64,000 nucleotides of DNA from positions 434,001 to 498,000 of the forward strand of contig JAGMVK010000008.1 of the NCBI GenBank assembly GCA_020747065.1, read 5' to 3'. The notes under the pieces are model-generated. The model saw only the letters and a list, made by a program, of their open reading frames with translations, was not told the origin of the DNA and made no database searches. The translations under genes and the position numbers were made by a program. Of the stretch, positions 9,810 through 21,710 are shown piece by piece (positions within the stretch are counted from its first letter, which is position 1; every line of letters begins with the position of its first letter). The stretch is from Cadophora sp. MPI-SDFR-AT-0126 (lineage: Eukaryota; Ascomycota; Leotiomycetes; Helotiales; Ploettnerulaceae).

Positions 9810-11061
9810 CGGTATTGAAATACAGCACGATTTCCCGAGCCTCAGGTTCGAAGCAGCGCCAGAATGCAAATGTGTCCTCGGAGTCTATATACACTGGTAA
9901 TGAAGTGGTTGAAAGAATATTTACGTGGTCCACCGCGTTCGTTTGCGGGGGTACCTCAGCTGAATAATGAAGGAACAACAAAAACAAGGTATATGATTGG
10001 GATAGAATGATATATGCCGATGCTAAAAGACAACTGAAAGGACAGTAAAGAAGCGGTAGGGGACCCTGGCGTTCTTTAACATGACAAAGTGGATGATGAG
10101 AGTGCACTTTTGTATCAGCCTCAAAGCTTGAGAACGATCACCGAGGGGCGGACCGCAGCGCATAAGGATAAGGGGCATGGACACGCCCCTCATTTTCTCT
10201 GGCTTCGCAGGGAAGGGAGCCTGTGGGGAGGGCATCCGGAAGCCAGCCCTATCATAATAAAATGGCGAAGGTCGGTGAAAGTCTCATCGCCGCTGTTGGT
10301 GCTGTTTCATGGGGTCCTGGCCCAATTATCGAGTCAATTTGGGGGCTGTGGTGGGCTAAGCATGCAGCCTGTAATGCAGCTCGCCTCTGTTGGAATAGCG
10401 GTACGACGCAAGACTCGAGGATCATTCTGGACAGCTGGCGGCAGCCAAACCATGCCGCGAAGTACGAAATAATAAATCAAGAATCTTGAGGCCACTGCAG
10501 TCATTTGCAATGGATATAATAGTTCGAGATGGAGAGATTCGAGGAGTTGGAGTTTGTTGAGTTAAAAATAGACAGTGCGCTAAACTACGTTAAGAAATGG
10601 CTGTCCACTAGCCTCCTTTTAAGCGAGGTCTGCATCTGCTGCTTCAACTCACCGAGACCCATGCTTCTGTCAATCGTTCATCTGACCTCATTTGCGTCAT
10701 AAAACGTTCGCGATATCGCAATTCCACGGATAGAATCGCCTCGTAGGGCAGAAATAGGTGGCGCTCAGCTGTTTTGTGACTGCACACGTATCAAGAGCAG
10801 TGGCGAAGGCAGCGCACAGCCACCGAGACCCCGACAGCGCCTCAACAAGGCCGCCTCGTCCCGACCCTTTGCGCGCGTACAAGATCAAGGCCGAAGCTTT
10901 GGGACATCTCTGACTATTAATTCCTGCCATTACGTCTTCTTTGATTTCCTCACCTGCTCATCAATACATTCTTCACCTCCCTCACCGGGTCTACTTTGGG
11001 GGCCAAAATAGTCGTCACCGAAGGATTCCATCACAAACAGGTTTATTTGTCCAATTTATAT
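9810..11061. other. Divergent intergenic region, CHAT gene / gasdermin-like gene
   Basis: About 1.25 kb separates the two divergent genes. It holds a small open frame (10262-10489, listed separately) and otherwise no supported gene. A shared control region is plausible from the geometry only. Confidence 0.4.
10262..10489 (+). CDS. Small hydrophobic-N-terminus open frame, 75 aa (doubtful)
   Basis: This short frame starts MAKVGESLIAAVGAVSWGPG and continues into a Trp-rich stretch ESIWGLWW; the rest is polar. It lies between the CHAT gene and the gasdermin-like gene, in the same direction as the latter. I recognise no family. It could be a small membrane-active peptide gene, the N-terminus of a decayed gene, or chance. 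Confidence 0.2.
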   Translation: MAKVGESLIAAVGAVSWGPGPIIESIWGLWWAKHAACNAARLCWNSGTTQDSRIILDSWRQPNHAAKYEIINQES

Positions 11062-12195
11062 ATGGCTCCGCAGCAGAAGAGAAGTTTTCTACCATACACG
11101 AGGGGTATAAATCCAGAGGATCTGCGGTTAGGCAGTCTGTATCTCAATCCTCTAGACCCGGATGATGGTTTAGAATCAAAGCGTTTCGAATACCAAGAAG
11201 AGCAAGTTGATTCCCTCGTTTCGCACAAAAGAGTCATCGCTAATTGTAAAGACAGTCTCGAACAAAAAGAGTACGAAGAGCACGTACAGAAATGGATACG
11301 ACGAGAACAAAAAGATGAGAGGGGTTGTTCCCTCGATTTCGAACTATCAAGAGAGACTTCGCTTGCCCTGAAATTCTCAGATTTGATAAAAGCCGAAGGC
11401 AACGCCAACTCAACAATTACCGCGACCCTGGAAGGCAGATCCGGGCGACGCCTGAAGATTAAAAAGCCAGAGAAATTTCTTAGGGACGAAGTGATGACCC
11501 AGGAGGGTGTTCAGGAATGGCTCCGGACGCAGGCATCCATTTCCTTCAAAGGACATTTTGGCGTGCATAAATTCAAGGCTCCAGAGATCTGGATGGTGAC
11601 CGGTTTGCAACTCATTACGGGCGGCGATGTCCATGTGGGATCGTCTCGGTCAGTGAGTGGGACAGTGGGCGCATCTGCTGATGTCGGGCCTGCCTTCGGC
11701 GCCCCTCCAGGACTTGCTTCCATCGGCACAGAAGCCAGCCATGGACACAACAGCGAGGCTAACAATGCTTATGGTTATGATGACGAGAGAGTTTGGGCAG
11801 CTCAATTTATGGAAGTGAAAATTGAATATGGAAGCGAGGAGGACAAGAAAATTAAATCGAAAGACAACCATCTCGTCCCGGCGACGATAACAACTTTTCA
11901 GCTGGAAGATATTGCCGATCTGAGAGCGCGGGGCATTCGGGCGAGCCAGAATCTCCGTGCTCAGGCGAATGGGCAGACATATGTCAAGCCGCCAAAACCA
12001 GTTGCGAGAGTTGTTGTTAGTGGCCAGGATGAAGAGGAGAGTGATTCCGAGGATGATGAGATTCAGCTTGGTGACCAACCTTATACGGAAATTTTGAAAG
12101 ATACGGATTGGGATATGTACAATGAATGTTCTCAGTACTTGGTGGATGCACGGACGAGGAGGAGATCAACAACGCCGGACTCGGTAGAGGTTTAA
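11062..12195 (+). CDS. Possible gasdermin-like pore-forming protein, 377 aa
   Basis: A single-exon gene with start at MAPQQKRS. Residues 1-60 include FLPYTRG and LGSLYLNP. A central segment reads EIWMVTGLQLITGGDV, followed by a Gly/Ser/Ala-rich stretch and then WAAQFMEVKIEY. That order (a VxVVT-like strand, a flexible hairpin-like region, a (L/W)AxxxxxxxI strand) resembles the N-terminal pore-forming domain of gasdermins, and I associate the xVTGLKIA-type family with many fungal paralogues. The C-terminal 60 residues contain an acidic run (DEEESDSEDDE) and then a basic stretch, a possible cleavable tail. Fungal gasdermin-like genes are known to neighbour S8 or CHAT protease genes, and a TPR-CHAT gene lies divergently next to this one. 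The gene itself is secure; the functional label is an inference from motif order and neighbourhood. Confidence 0.5.
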   Translation: MAPQQKRSFLPYTRGINPEDLRLGSLYLNPLDPDDGLESKRFEYQEEQVDSLVSHKRVIANCKDSLEQKEYEEHVQKWIRREQKDERGCSLDFELSRETSLALKFSDLIKAEGNANSTITATLEGRSGRRLKIKKPEKFLRDEVMTQEGVQEWLRTQASISFKGHFGVHKFKAPEIWMVTGLQLITGGDVHVGSSRSVSGTVGASADVGPAFGAPPGLASIGTEASHGHNSEANNAYGYDDERVWAAQFMEVKIEYGSEEDKKIKSKDNHLVPATITTFQLEDIADLRARGIRASQNLRAQANGQTYVKPPKPVARVVVSGQDEEESDSEDDEIQLGDQPYTEILKDTDWDMYNECSQYLVDARTRRRSTTPDSVEV

Positions 12196-13798
12196 AAGTT
12201 TGGTGGTGGACAGATTTGTGTTTTGGAAAGCTAGATTTTTTCTTGTAGTGTGTAATGGTATATACCCCAAATTTAAAGTCTCTGTCCAGTTCCTTTGACT
12301 TAGATGTTTCGTTTTCTACGTAATTATATTATTATGAAAGAGAGTTCCACAAATATTTTTTCATGGGACTATGATCAATACATCATATTTACTATGAAAA
12401 GATCGAGATCAAGACTCGTGATGGATATTTAGATGACATCAATTCCACAGCCTTGAAAAGGCTCTGTTGAATCCTGGGAAAGATCTAGGGGGTGGGAGCG
12501 TGGAAGCGTGGGATGGATAGGTGCTCACATCTGACAGGCTGAAAGCCCTATGTTTTGGCAGAATGTGCTCGGTGTTGAAATCCACGCGCCTGATCACCAG
12601 TTTGCAATTCACCTGACCGTTATTGTAGACATCTCCATGGGGTGCATTACCGAGCACCTCTCGATATAATTGCCTCTCTTTTCCGCACCGCTTTTCGGAC
12701 TACCAGTACGGTCTTCTCCGTCTGCTTGGGAATTTGCACCAATACTTGATCGAGGTCCGCATCCAATTGATGAGGCTCTTTTGGCCTTTACATTAGCTTA
12801 TCTGACAGCCTCGGAAATTAGGTGGCCCCACATCTGGAAAGTAAACAACGGAGTAAACAACACTCGATCCGTCACACGCGGGTCGGTACCTTGCGTACGA
12901 AAGTACCTCGGATCGAAGCGAGTGGCGATCTTGGTGGGGAACCTTGCAGCAGTAAGCTCACTTGTTAGAAATGGTAGTATACTTAGTCAGTATTACCCTT
13001 ATTTATTTCCGTAGCTCTCTATAACTCAATCTATATAGTGAATTCTATCATCGCTTATGTATTAAGTGGCAGGAAGATGTTGCCAAGGTGTCCAGCATCC
13101 CCTTCATCGTCACTCTCCCGCAGGAATCCTGCGCCGTGGTCAGCAACTTATCATTACGCTTCACGTCAACATCGACAGTCGAATATATATTCGACATCAA
13201 TCGATTCTTGTAACGAGGCCCCTCGCGCCCCCATCTGAATCGTTTCCCGTGAAGCATCTTCTCCCCTCCCTCACCACAAGCCGGCTTCCCAAACTTCCCG
13301 GGATTCCATACGGAGAGTTCTTCCTGAACCGTCATTTTCAGGTTCTAGGAGAAAACGCGCAATCGTAGATGATGACAGCGATGCAGGCTGGCTCCGCGCC
13401 CCGCTATCAAGGGTTTCTGACTTCAAAGGCGCAGGTTTGGGAACAATACAATAATGCTAGCATAGTTCAGCCAGTCCCGCAAATGTGTGCCATGTTATTA
13501 GCAGCAGATATAACACTTTAAGTAGCACACATGTTCAGCGGAGGCTAATCTTCGTCCCAGTTCCACGATGCCCTTAGAAATGGTCTGGTCGACTTCGAAG
13601 AGACGCCAAACCCTCACAGAACGTAATACCACTCTGCGATATCTACTAGACGAATCCTAATCACGTCTATAAGCCCTCATTCTTCTTGCCAATCGATCTG
13701 AACCATTTCCTCAACCATGAGCGAGAAGATCTGCGGCGTCGACGAAAACTTTGTCGTTCACTGACACAATTCCGGCCCGGATGTGTCCTACTGCCTAA
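12196..13798. other. Gene-free stretch
   Basis: The 3' end region of the gasdermin-like gene is followed by DNA of ordinary composition. The short frames at 12670-13014 and 13038-13368 show no domain and no consistent splicing. I see no gene here. Confidence 0.5.
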
Positions 13799-14662
13799 AC
13801 ATATCAAGCGGGCCGAGTCATTGCAACCGCAAAGAAATTCGGCAAGATCTTGACTGTATATCAAAGTACGCATATCTCTCTTTCACAGGCGAACTCAATT
13901 ATCTCCATCCAAAGTACTGACTTACACCCCAGAACACCGCTACGACTCCGACTCCCGCACGCTGCAACACCTCGCCCAGTCCTCCGCCTTCGGCCAAATA
14001 ACCGAATGTGAGATCTACTACGACTTCGACTTCCCCACTTGGATATCCGGCTGGACATCATCCTCCTACACGCCCGGCAGCGGGATGATGTTCGGCCTCG
14101 GAAGCCACACCATCGATCAAGCACTCGAACTGTTCGGGCTGCCTTCCGGTGTCACGGGATTCTACCGGTCACTCCGAGGCGTGGAGAGCAAGACCGATGA
14201 CTCGTTTACCATTATCTTGCAGCATGGAGATGAGAAGAAAAATCTGCTTGTTATGATCAAAACCAGCGTCGTGGCCACGATGCATTTACCACTTAAGTTC
14301 TTGGTTGGAGGGTACGTTGGCAGTTTCGTGAAATTCGGCGACGATAAGCAGGAATCGCAGATCGCAGCTAGACTTACTACTGCCTCGCCTGGATTCGGAG
14401 TGGAATCAGAAATGTCGTATGGGTTACTGATGACGAAAGAGAAGGTCTGCGAGGAGCAGAGCTTGGATGACGGGTGCGGGAAGTGGGTGGGGAAGTTTCC
14501 GAGTTTGAGGGAGAGTTATGAGGATTTTATGTGGATTTGGTGAAGGCGATTAGGAGAGAGCGGGAGCTGGTCGTTAAGGTGCAGCAGTCGAGAGATGGGG
14601 TTAGGATTATTGAGTTGGTGAGAGAGTGTGCTGAGAAGGGGTGTACGGTGCTGCTTGAATAG
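13799..14662 (+). pseudogene. Gfo/Idh/MocA-type oxidoreductase, truncated and frameshifted
   Basis: The reading begins after a stop at 13796 with AGRVIATAKKFGKILTVYQ. It splices at 13866 (GTACGC) to an exon at 13933 encoding HRYDSDSRTLQHL, then FGQITECEIYYDFDFP and FGLGSHTIDQALELFG, the usual junction between the two domains of Gfo/Idh/MocA dehydrogenases. About 100 N-terminal residues, including the GxGxxG NAD(P) motif, are missing. Near 14525 the frame is lost: RESYEDF is followed in another frame by VDLVKAIRRERELVVK and the normal C-terminus, ending at the TAG at 14660-14662. One base appears to have been lost there. The residual C-terminal frame is still largely free of stops, so decay is recent. 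Confidence 0.75.
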
Positions 14663-14898
14663 ATGGTCCGAAGACCTGTTGGGAACGGGTATTTGTTGCT
14701 GCGAGGCCGAGTCCGCCGGTGATAAGTGGAGAGCTTCTGGTTTGATGTGTGATAGAAATATGTTGGCGTTATGAGTGGCCTCGGAGTTTGGAAAATGGTG
14801 AAGAACTATTGAATGTCGAGTCTGTGGTGGAATTCCGCAGTCTGGGAATAGCATCGTTTGACGGTGATAAATGGGACTGGGGCTGATTCAGTACTAAC

Positions 14899-15152
14899 TG
14901 TGACGGCAAAGCCTCATGGCAGAGCCTCAAGGTGGATACTCCATTTCAAGGCAATTTCCAGGCATCCGCTTGAGCGATGTTAAGCGAGATCAGCTCCAGC
15001 TCTCCCTGTATATTACCACTTTCCTCCTTATACCTCTTCTCTCTGTAGTTGTAGATTCCAAGAGATTTTTGATATCTTCACGTTACTTCCCCTCGAATTT
15101 GTGAGGCCGTTATCATACGTGATAGCTGTCTTTATAGAGCAAGAGCGTCACA
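14899..15152. mobile_element. Short non-autonomous hAT-type element (MITE)
   Basis: The 254-bp unit begins TGTGACGGCAAAG and ends with the reverse of TGTGACG (CGTCACA). It is flanked by imperfect 8-bp repeats, GTACTAAC at 14891-14898 and GTACTTAT at 15153-15160; one of the two mismatches is a C/T change compatible with RIP. An 8-bp duplication fits the hAT superfamily. Related copies lie at about 5200-5670 and 19326-19600. Confidence 0.6.
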
Positions 15153-15894
15153 GTACTTATAAAACGCCAGGGGTAGACTACTCCTAATTAACTATTATAT
15201 TCTGCATGCAATTGATGTTGCTAGTTGTCGTGTACCCTATGGCGCACAAACTCGTGATTCCAGGTTCGATAGTTAGCACGCTAAACGATAGAACTCCCTA
15301 GTTGGACGCCTGGGCGCGTAAGCTTGCTAATTAGAGGCAGAAATAATTCCTTAACTTTACGATAAAAAGCTTTAAATCGCGATTTGAGCCTTGAGGGAAC
15401 TATAAGGAGAGGGGAACACCTCGACAACCTCTCCTCTTCCCTTTAACACGAATAATATTTAGGTCGACCGCCAAGCCGCACCCGAAGTTTCCCTATCTGT
15501 CGAAGGGGCAATGAGGCTGGAGATGAAGAATACACAAAGTAAGCCAATACTCTCCCCACCCGCGAAATTATGTTAATTTTTCTGGTAGGTTCCTCGCCCC
15601 AGATTTAACATTATTCACGGGGCCGCTGGGAGGGGGAAGTAATGTGATTCCTCATCATGCACGAGCTGAAAACTTGCTTCACGTCTCTCAAGATATTGGT
15701 GGCTTGGTTTCATCCCGAAACAGATTCAAATCCCAGGTACGACGCTCATAGCCAAAACATGGCGAATGATGCGCGATGACTTTTCAAATAGGGGGGCCAG
15801 ATCTCCACACGAAACGGGATGTGCCGGGTTCGCGCTCTCGAAAAGGCTCCAGCTGAGCAACCTCTGTCCAGACGGCGGCGCTTATGGTACTGTA
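15153..15894. other. Gene-free stretch between mobile elements
   Basis: About 740 bases of ordinary composition without a convincing reading frame; a 68-codon frame (15766-15972) runs into the terminal repeat of the next element and is not a gene. Confidence 0.5.
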
Positions 15895-16647
15895 ACGTCT
15901 AACCCCCCCCTTCCGGCCACCCCCTCCTTCCGGCTGCCCCGCTATTTCCGTCACCTGATTTTCAATACTTAATAACTCTATTCTATAAGTTTAATTTAAT
16001 ACTCTTTAGTTATAATTTAAGTCTTTTTAATTATATATATTATTATAAACTAGAAATTTAGATTAGTTAGGACTTTCTTCTTTTTCCTTAGTTATACTTA
16101 CTTTAATCTTTTTTTTAATTCTTTAATTTTTATATTTACTTTTTCTAATTTATAGTTTTTTTTATCTATTTTTTTTTTATAATTTTTTTAAAGAGTAAAT
16201 ACTTAATTAGAAATTAGTTATATAACTTACTAGCTCAGATATAAATCTATATATATCTTTCTTTTTAATTCTTTAGAGTATATAACTTAATTAAAGTATT
16301 AGAAGTCTCTAGAGATAATATTAGCGTTTCTTAAGGCTTTAGAAGAGTTAGATTTATTAATTTATTACTGTTTTTCAGAAGTAAAGGGCTTATTAATAGT
16401 TTTATTATGGAAATTAACTATAAATCTATAGATCTCTACTTAGACTTAATATTTAAAGCTATAATACTTTTTTAATATACCTTCTAGTAGTATATAAGGA
16501 AATTCCGCTTACTAATTAGTATAGAATTAATTATTAAACTTAACTTTTAAAGCTCTTTCTAGTAAGTACACTTAAGAAAAGAAAAAAATATTAAATTAAG
16601 AGGTTATAAGATATATAACGTATATATAAGTAAGAAAAGAAGATATA

Positions 16648-16863
16648 TGTAACGGCTTAACGGAAGTTTATTAATAGCTATAATATAAAGTAGAAAAGAT
16701 AAGAAGAAAAGAGGTTTTAGAGTCTTAAGCTTAAGTATAGAAAGCGTAGCTACTAGTCTTATTATAATATTATATCTAATTACCTCTTGTAACTCCTAAG
16801 TCTTATAATCTATAATATATATATAATTTATAATATACTTATAACTATGTAAGCTATTTATTA
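16648..16863. repeat. Left LTR
   Basis: This is a direct repeat of 21491-21710. Shared landmarks include AGTTTATTAATAGCTATAAT, then AAGAAAAGAGGTTTTA, CTTAAGCTTAAGTAT and CTAGTCTTATTATAATAT. It keeps CpG-like bases at its start (TAACGG) that the other copy has lost. Confidence 0.65.
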
Positions 16864-18305
16864 TATTACTTCTTCCTTTAAGGAAAGATTATCCCTAAGT
16901 TATAAAAGAATTATTTCTAAGCTTTTAGTAATATTACTATATTATCTTCTAGTTCCTTATAAGTATTATTATCTTCTGATTCTTATATTATAATCTAGTA
17001 CTCTAAGAGCTTTAGTAAGTTTAGAAGTATAAGATTTTTTTAATAGAAATCTCTAAGCTTATATAAGTAAGTATAAAAGTTTGTAATAGAGTAGAACTTA
17101 AGGTCTAAGTTAAGTCTTTTCTAATATACTTAGTAGTATAATATTTTATCTTACTTAAAGTAAATACTTAAAATATCTTAGATCTCTTATTTTTATTCTA
17201 TATTAATAGTAATTATTTCTTCTTAAGTTATTTAGATTTAGCTTAGTAAGGGATTATTATTATAGTACTATAGCTTATCTATAAAGAATACTAGATAAAT
17301 CTTAATAAATTTAAGTTTAATTAGTAAGAGTAACTTTCTTTCTATAAGACTTAATATAAGCTAGCTTATTAATTATCTAGCTTCTTTTTTAGCTGATAAG
17401 TTTTCTAGTTCTTAGTAGTTACTTAGACTTAATCTCTTACTTCCTAATTAACTTCCTAATAAGACTTATTTATATCTTATTATTTCTTTTTCTATTAGTC
17501 CTTTAAGAATTACCTAGCTTTTTCTTATATTACCTTATATTACCTTATAAAAGCCTAAGCTTTAGTAATATTTAGCTTTTTTATAATTATAAATTTCAGC
17601 TTAAGTTATAGCTTATCTTAGTCTTAGTTTATACACAGCTTATATCTATACTTAAGCTAGTAAGGAGATATACTTAAGGACTTATAAAGTAGTATTAATT
17701 AAGTATAATCCATTATTAGTAAAAGCTTAGACTAATTATTTTAGTAATAGTTTATAAAAAAAATAAAGTTTTTAATCTAAGTACTAATTTATAATTTCAG
17801 TTTAGTTATTAGTTTAAGTGTAATAAGCTATAAAGAATTTAATTTTAATACTAAAGATCTAATAGAACTTATACTAGAAAGAAGAGATAAATTAAGGTCT
17901 TTTATTTAATATAATTATCTTAAGTAGATTATTAAATCTCTAGTAATTTATAATAAATAGTTAAGTTAAGTTATAAAAAGTATATATAAAGTAATATAAG
18001 ATTAATATAGCTTTCTTAGAGAATTAATTTATTATAATTAGTATTAAGTTATACTTAAACTTATTCTTTAGTGTATTCTTAAAATCTATTATTAAGTATT
18101 ACTAGAATTAATCTAAGAGTAATAGAAAGTATAAGTAGTTAAGTATTTTATCTTATTAATAATTAGTATAATTATAAGTTAAGTAATTAGAGATAAATCT
18201 AGTAATATCTTTAAATATCTTAAGCCAATAGTACTTAGTTCTAAAAAATTTAAAAGTCTTTGATTTCCTAAAGTAAGTAATAAAGAGCTAATTATATATA
18301 TACTA

Positions 18306-18582
18306 GTGTGGAGGGGAGAACCCCAATCCCCACACGATAAGAGGGTAGCAAATGCAAGGTACATAAGGTGTAAGGTTCAAGAAATAACAGATAGACAAAA
18401 TCAAAAGATATCACATATCCAAAGAGTACGAATTGTCAATTAGAGAGAGAAGTGTAAATCCTATCAGAAGGAAAAGTACTATTATTGATGATGAGGTCTC
18501 TCGGAGGAGGTCTCAACTTAAGTACAATGCGGAGTGCATAAGTCAGGTGACAAAAGTTTTACCGAGCCAATCCCCACCACAC
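18306..18582. mobile_element. Young MITE inserted inside the decayed LTR element
   Basis: The 277-bp unit starts GTGTGGAGGGGA and ends with the inverse TCCCCACCACAC, with TA on each side (18304-18305, 18583-18584). Its base composition is ordinary and stands out sharply from the roughly 80% A+T DNA on both sides. It therefore probably inserted after the surrounding element had been mutated. The left end can also fold on itself (GTGTGG...CCCCACAC within 30 bases). No coding capacity. Confidence 0.65.
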
Positions 18583-19325
18583 TAGATTAATTATATACGA
18601 AAATAGTTAATATTAAGTACTTAGAGATAGCTTTTATATAAAAGTAGCTTATTATCCTAGAGTATATAGCTTATTATCCTAGAGTATATACTAGGAATTA
18701 AGTTCTTATAATTCTTAGCGCTAAATTATTAGAGCTTTATAAATCTAATTAATATAAATTAGTTCTGTAATAAAGTTTATCTTCTTATTTATATTAAACT
18801 CTATAAAAGCTAAGATATAGATATTAAGTAATTAATCTAATTTATAAAAAATATAAAAGTTAATTTAATTTAAATAAATTAATATATAAGTATAAAGTTT
18901 ATTTTTTATCTTAATTTAACTTTTAATATCTTATTTATAGTATAATAATATATTAGTAGTAATATTCTAATTACTTAAGTAATATATTATTATAAAGTAA
19001 AAGTTTATTAGAATTTTAAACTACTTTACTTTTCTTCTTGTAAGCTTCTTAGTAATTATAAAGTATTCTAAGGCTTTATAATTAAAGAAGACCTAAAAGT
19101 ACTAGTAACTAGATTAAGATACTAGTTTTATATACTAGTAAATTCATAATTATATAATTACTAGTATTTCCTTATTATAAATATTATAGTTTAGCTTAGT
19201 AAAGTTTATTATTTTAGATAAAAATAAGACTAAATATTAATTATCTTTATACTTTTATAAGAGTATACTTATAATTACTTTATCTAAGGTATTAATCTTA
19301 ATTTAAGTTTCTAGTAATATATTAT

Positions 19326-19600
19326 TATAACGACAGAGCCTTATAGCAGAGCCTTGGGGTGGATACTGGATTTCAGGGCAATTTCCGTATGCGAGCCTAA
19401 GCGAGATGAAGCGAATCTCCCTATATATTACCTCTTCCCCTTTATATCTTCTTTACTACATAGTTATAAATTCTAAGAGACTCTTATTATTATTATATAT
19501 CTCTTTATTAATATATAAGACAGTAATTACATGTAATTACTATCTTTCTAGAGTAAGGTATTATATTATTTATAACTCTTTACTATACTATTTAAGAAGA
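19326..19600. repeat. RIP-altered copy of the hAT-type MITE family
   Basis: The start TATAACGACAGAGCC corresponds to TGTGACGGCAAAGCC of the 14899 copy with G-to-A changes. It continues in parallel through GCAGAGCCT, GGTGGATACT, GGCAATTTCC and the TATATTACC block. The right terminus cannot be recognised. Confidence 0.5.
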
Positions 19601-21370
19601 TAATAAATATTCCTTATAATAAATACCTCTAGAGCTTTATATATAGTAATATAATTAACTTAAGATAGAGATAATTTATACTAAGCTTAGACTTAATAAA
19701 TAGTATTAAACCCCTTTTTATTAAACATGAAAACTATAAAGTCTTTACTCTCTCTCTTCTTTAGTTTTAACTTAATAAAGAAATTAATCTTTCTTCTCTA
19801 GTTCTCTTTCTTTAACTAAGAAGCTTAAGCTAAAGAAGACTTCTTTTAATAATACTAATATATTATCTTTCTTAATATCTGATTCTCTTATAAATATAAC
19901 TTCCGTAAGAGCGCTAAATAATAAAGGTATAGCTAATTCTACTTCTTCTATAACTTCTAACTTATAGTCGGCGAGCTCCGCGTTAATTACACGAGCTAAA
20001 AATACCTTTAGTAATAGTTCTAAAGCTACTAAGGTATAAGTAAAAAGAATTATAGCATTAGAGCTAGAGCTAAATACTTAGAAGCGGATTTAAGAAGCTA
20101 AGATCACTTACTTAAAGAGATTAGTAGTATTATAGGCTTAATCTTCTTAATATAGTGTACTAAATAATAAGTTTATCTTATTTAAGCTAGAACTTATACT
20201 TCTATTTTCTTTTATTAAATCTAATAGTTTGATGCCTTTATCTTATTACTTTACTAAAAGTAAAAGTACTACTATAGCCTCTAGAGTACTAGATAGTAAT
20301 AATAATAGTAGTAATAATAGAGACTTTTCTTCTACTTATTCTATATAATATTTAACTATTTCTTTATATTCTTACTTCTCTTTTCTATCTAATTTCTCTA
20401 TTACTACTTATATTAAGAAGATTTCAAATCTTTTAGTAAAACTCTCTAATAGTAAAAAGTATAGCTTATATCTCTAAAAGAACTAAGTATATAATACTCT
20501 TTAATAATACTAAGTATACTTCATTAATAAAGATTATAAGAAGGATTAGCTACTTATTTAAACTAAAGGAATTATATATAGTTTTCTAGAACTTTCTTTT
20601 ATTTAAGTAAAGTATATTAAGAGTAAAAGTATTATTAACGCTTTAGACTTAATTTATAAAGTAGTTTCCTTTTTCTATAACCTTATAAAAGAAGAAAGCG
20701 TATATCTCTTATATAAGAAAATAGTAATAGAATTAAAGTAAACTTTTTAGGAATTTTACTAACTCTTTTAGATTATCGCATAAAAAGCTAGTATTATAGA
20801 TTTCTTAGTCCTTAAGAAAGACTTTAAAGATAAGATACTTTGGCGCCTTTGGAAAAAGCTATACTAAGAATTCTATAATACTACGATTTTAAAAGAATAA
20901 GTAAAAGTAATCTAAATAGAAAATTAAGGCTAAGCTACTAAAGCTTTACTTATTAACTTTACTTATAAATCTTTAGTCTCTATTCTAAGAGTATTTATAC
21001 GCGTAATAATTAATTATCAGAAGCTTCAGATAAGTATTTATATCTCTCCGCTTATAAAAGCCTTCTCTCCTTAGTAGGTAAGAATAAGTAACTTAATATC
21101 TATATATATAAGAGACTAATTAGCCCCTCGACCCTCTTAATTACTTATATACGCTAATATACTATATATCCCTTTTCTAATAAATACCTTATAATATAAA
21201 AGAGAAGGCTTTAAAAAAGCTATAACAAATCTTATTAGATTTTTCAAAAGAATTAGTTTTACTTATCTAAAAGAAGGTTTCTAGTATAGTAGTAAGTAAA
21301 ATATAACGCCCTATAATATATAACTTAACTACACTTAAAAGATACTTAAGGAAATAAGTACGCTATAAAA

Positions 21371-21394
21371 GAGAGAGAGAGAGAGAGAGAGAGA
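21371..21394. repeat. (GA)12 microsatellite
   Basis: Uninterrupted GA dinucleotide run just upstream of the right LTR, within the decayed element. Confidence 0.9.
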
Positions 21395-21490
21395 AAAGAG
21401 CTAAAGGTATAACTTAACTATACTTAATAAGTACTTAAGGAATCAGCTAAAGATATTAAAACCTTTATAAGTAAAAGTAGTCTTTTTTAA

Positions 21491-21710
21491 TATAATAGCT
21501 TAATAAAAGTTTATTAATAGCTATAATATAAAGTAGAAAAAATAAGAAGAAAAGAGGTTTTAAAAGAAGCCTTAAGCTTAAGTATAAAAGGCGCGATCGC
21601 TAGTCTTATTATAATATCGCGTCCAGTTACTTCCTATAACTTCTAAGTCCCGTGATCTGTAATACACACGTGATCTGCGATACACCCGTGACTACGTAGG
21701 CTATCTATCA
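21491..21710. repeat. Right LTR
   Basis: This is a direct repeat of 16648-16863. Its second half keeps more GC than the left copy (GGCGCGATCGCTAG, CGTGATCTG twice), showing that the two copies were mutated at different sites. Confidence 0.65.

Larger units (their letters stand above)
16648..21710. mobile_element. Decayed LTR retrotransposon nested in the TA-flanked element
   Basis: Two direct repeats of about 220 bp bound a 5.06-kb unit (16648-16863 and 21491-21710). The left copy starts TGTAACGG where the right copy has TATAATAG. The right copy ends CTATCTATCA where the left has CTATTTATTA. Thus TG...CA ends are visible when the two copies are combined, and the differences are G-to-A or C-to-T. 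The interior is too decayed to show gag or pol frames, and I could not assign copia or gypsy. No clean 5-bp target duplication remains. Confidence 0.6.

Noticed and set aside
11062..12195. Bacterial-type toxin gene by transfer
   Set aside because: Codon use and composition match neighbouring fungal genes; no sign of recent transfer.
18179..18364. Minus-strand frame of 61 codons
   Set aside because: Spans the border of the young MITE and decayed LTR DNA; not a gene.
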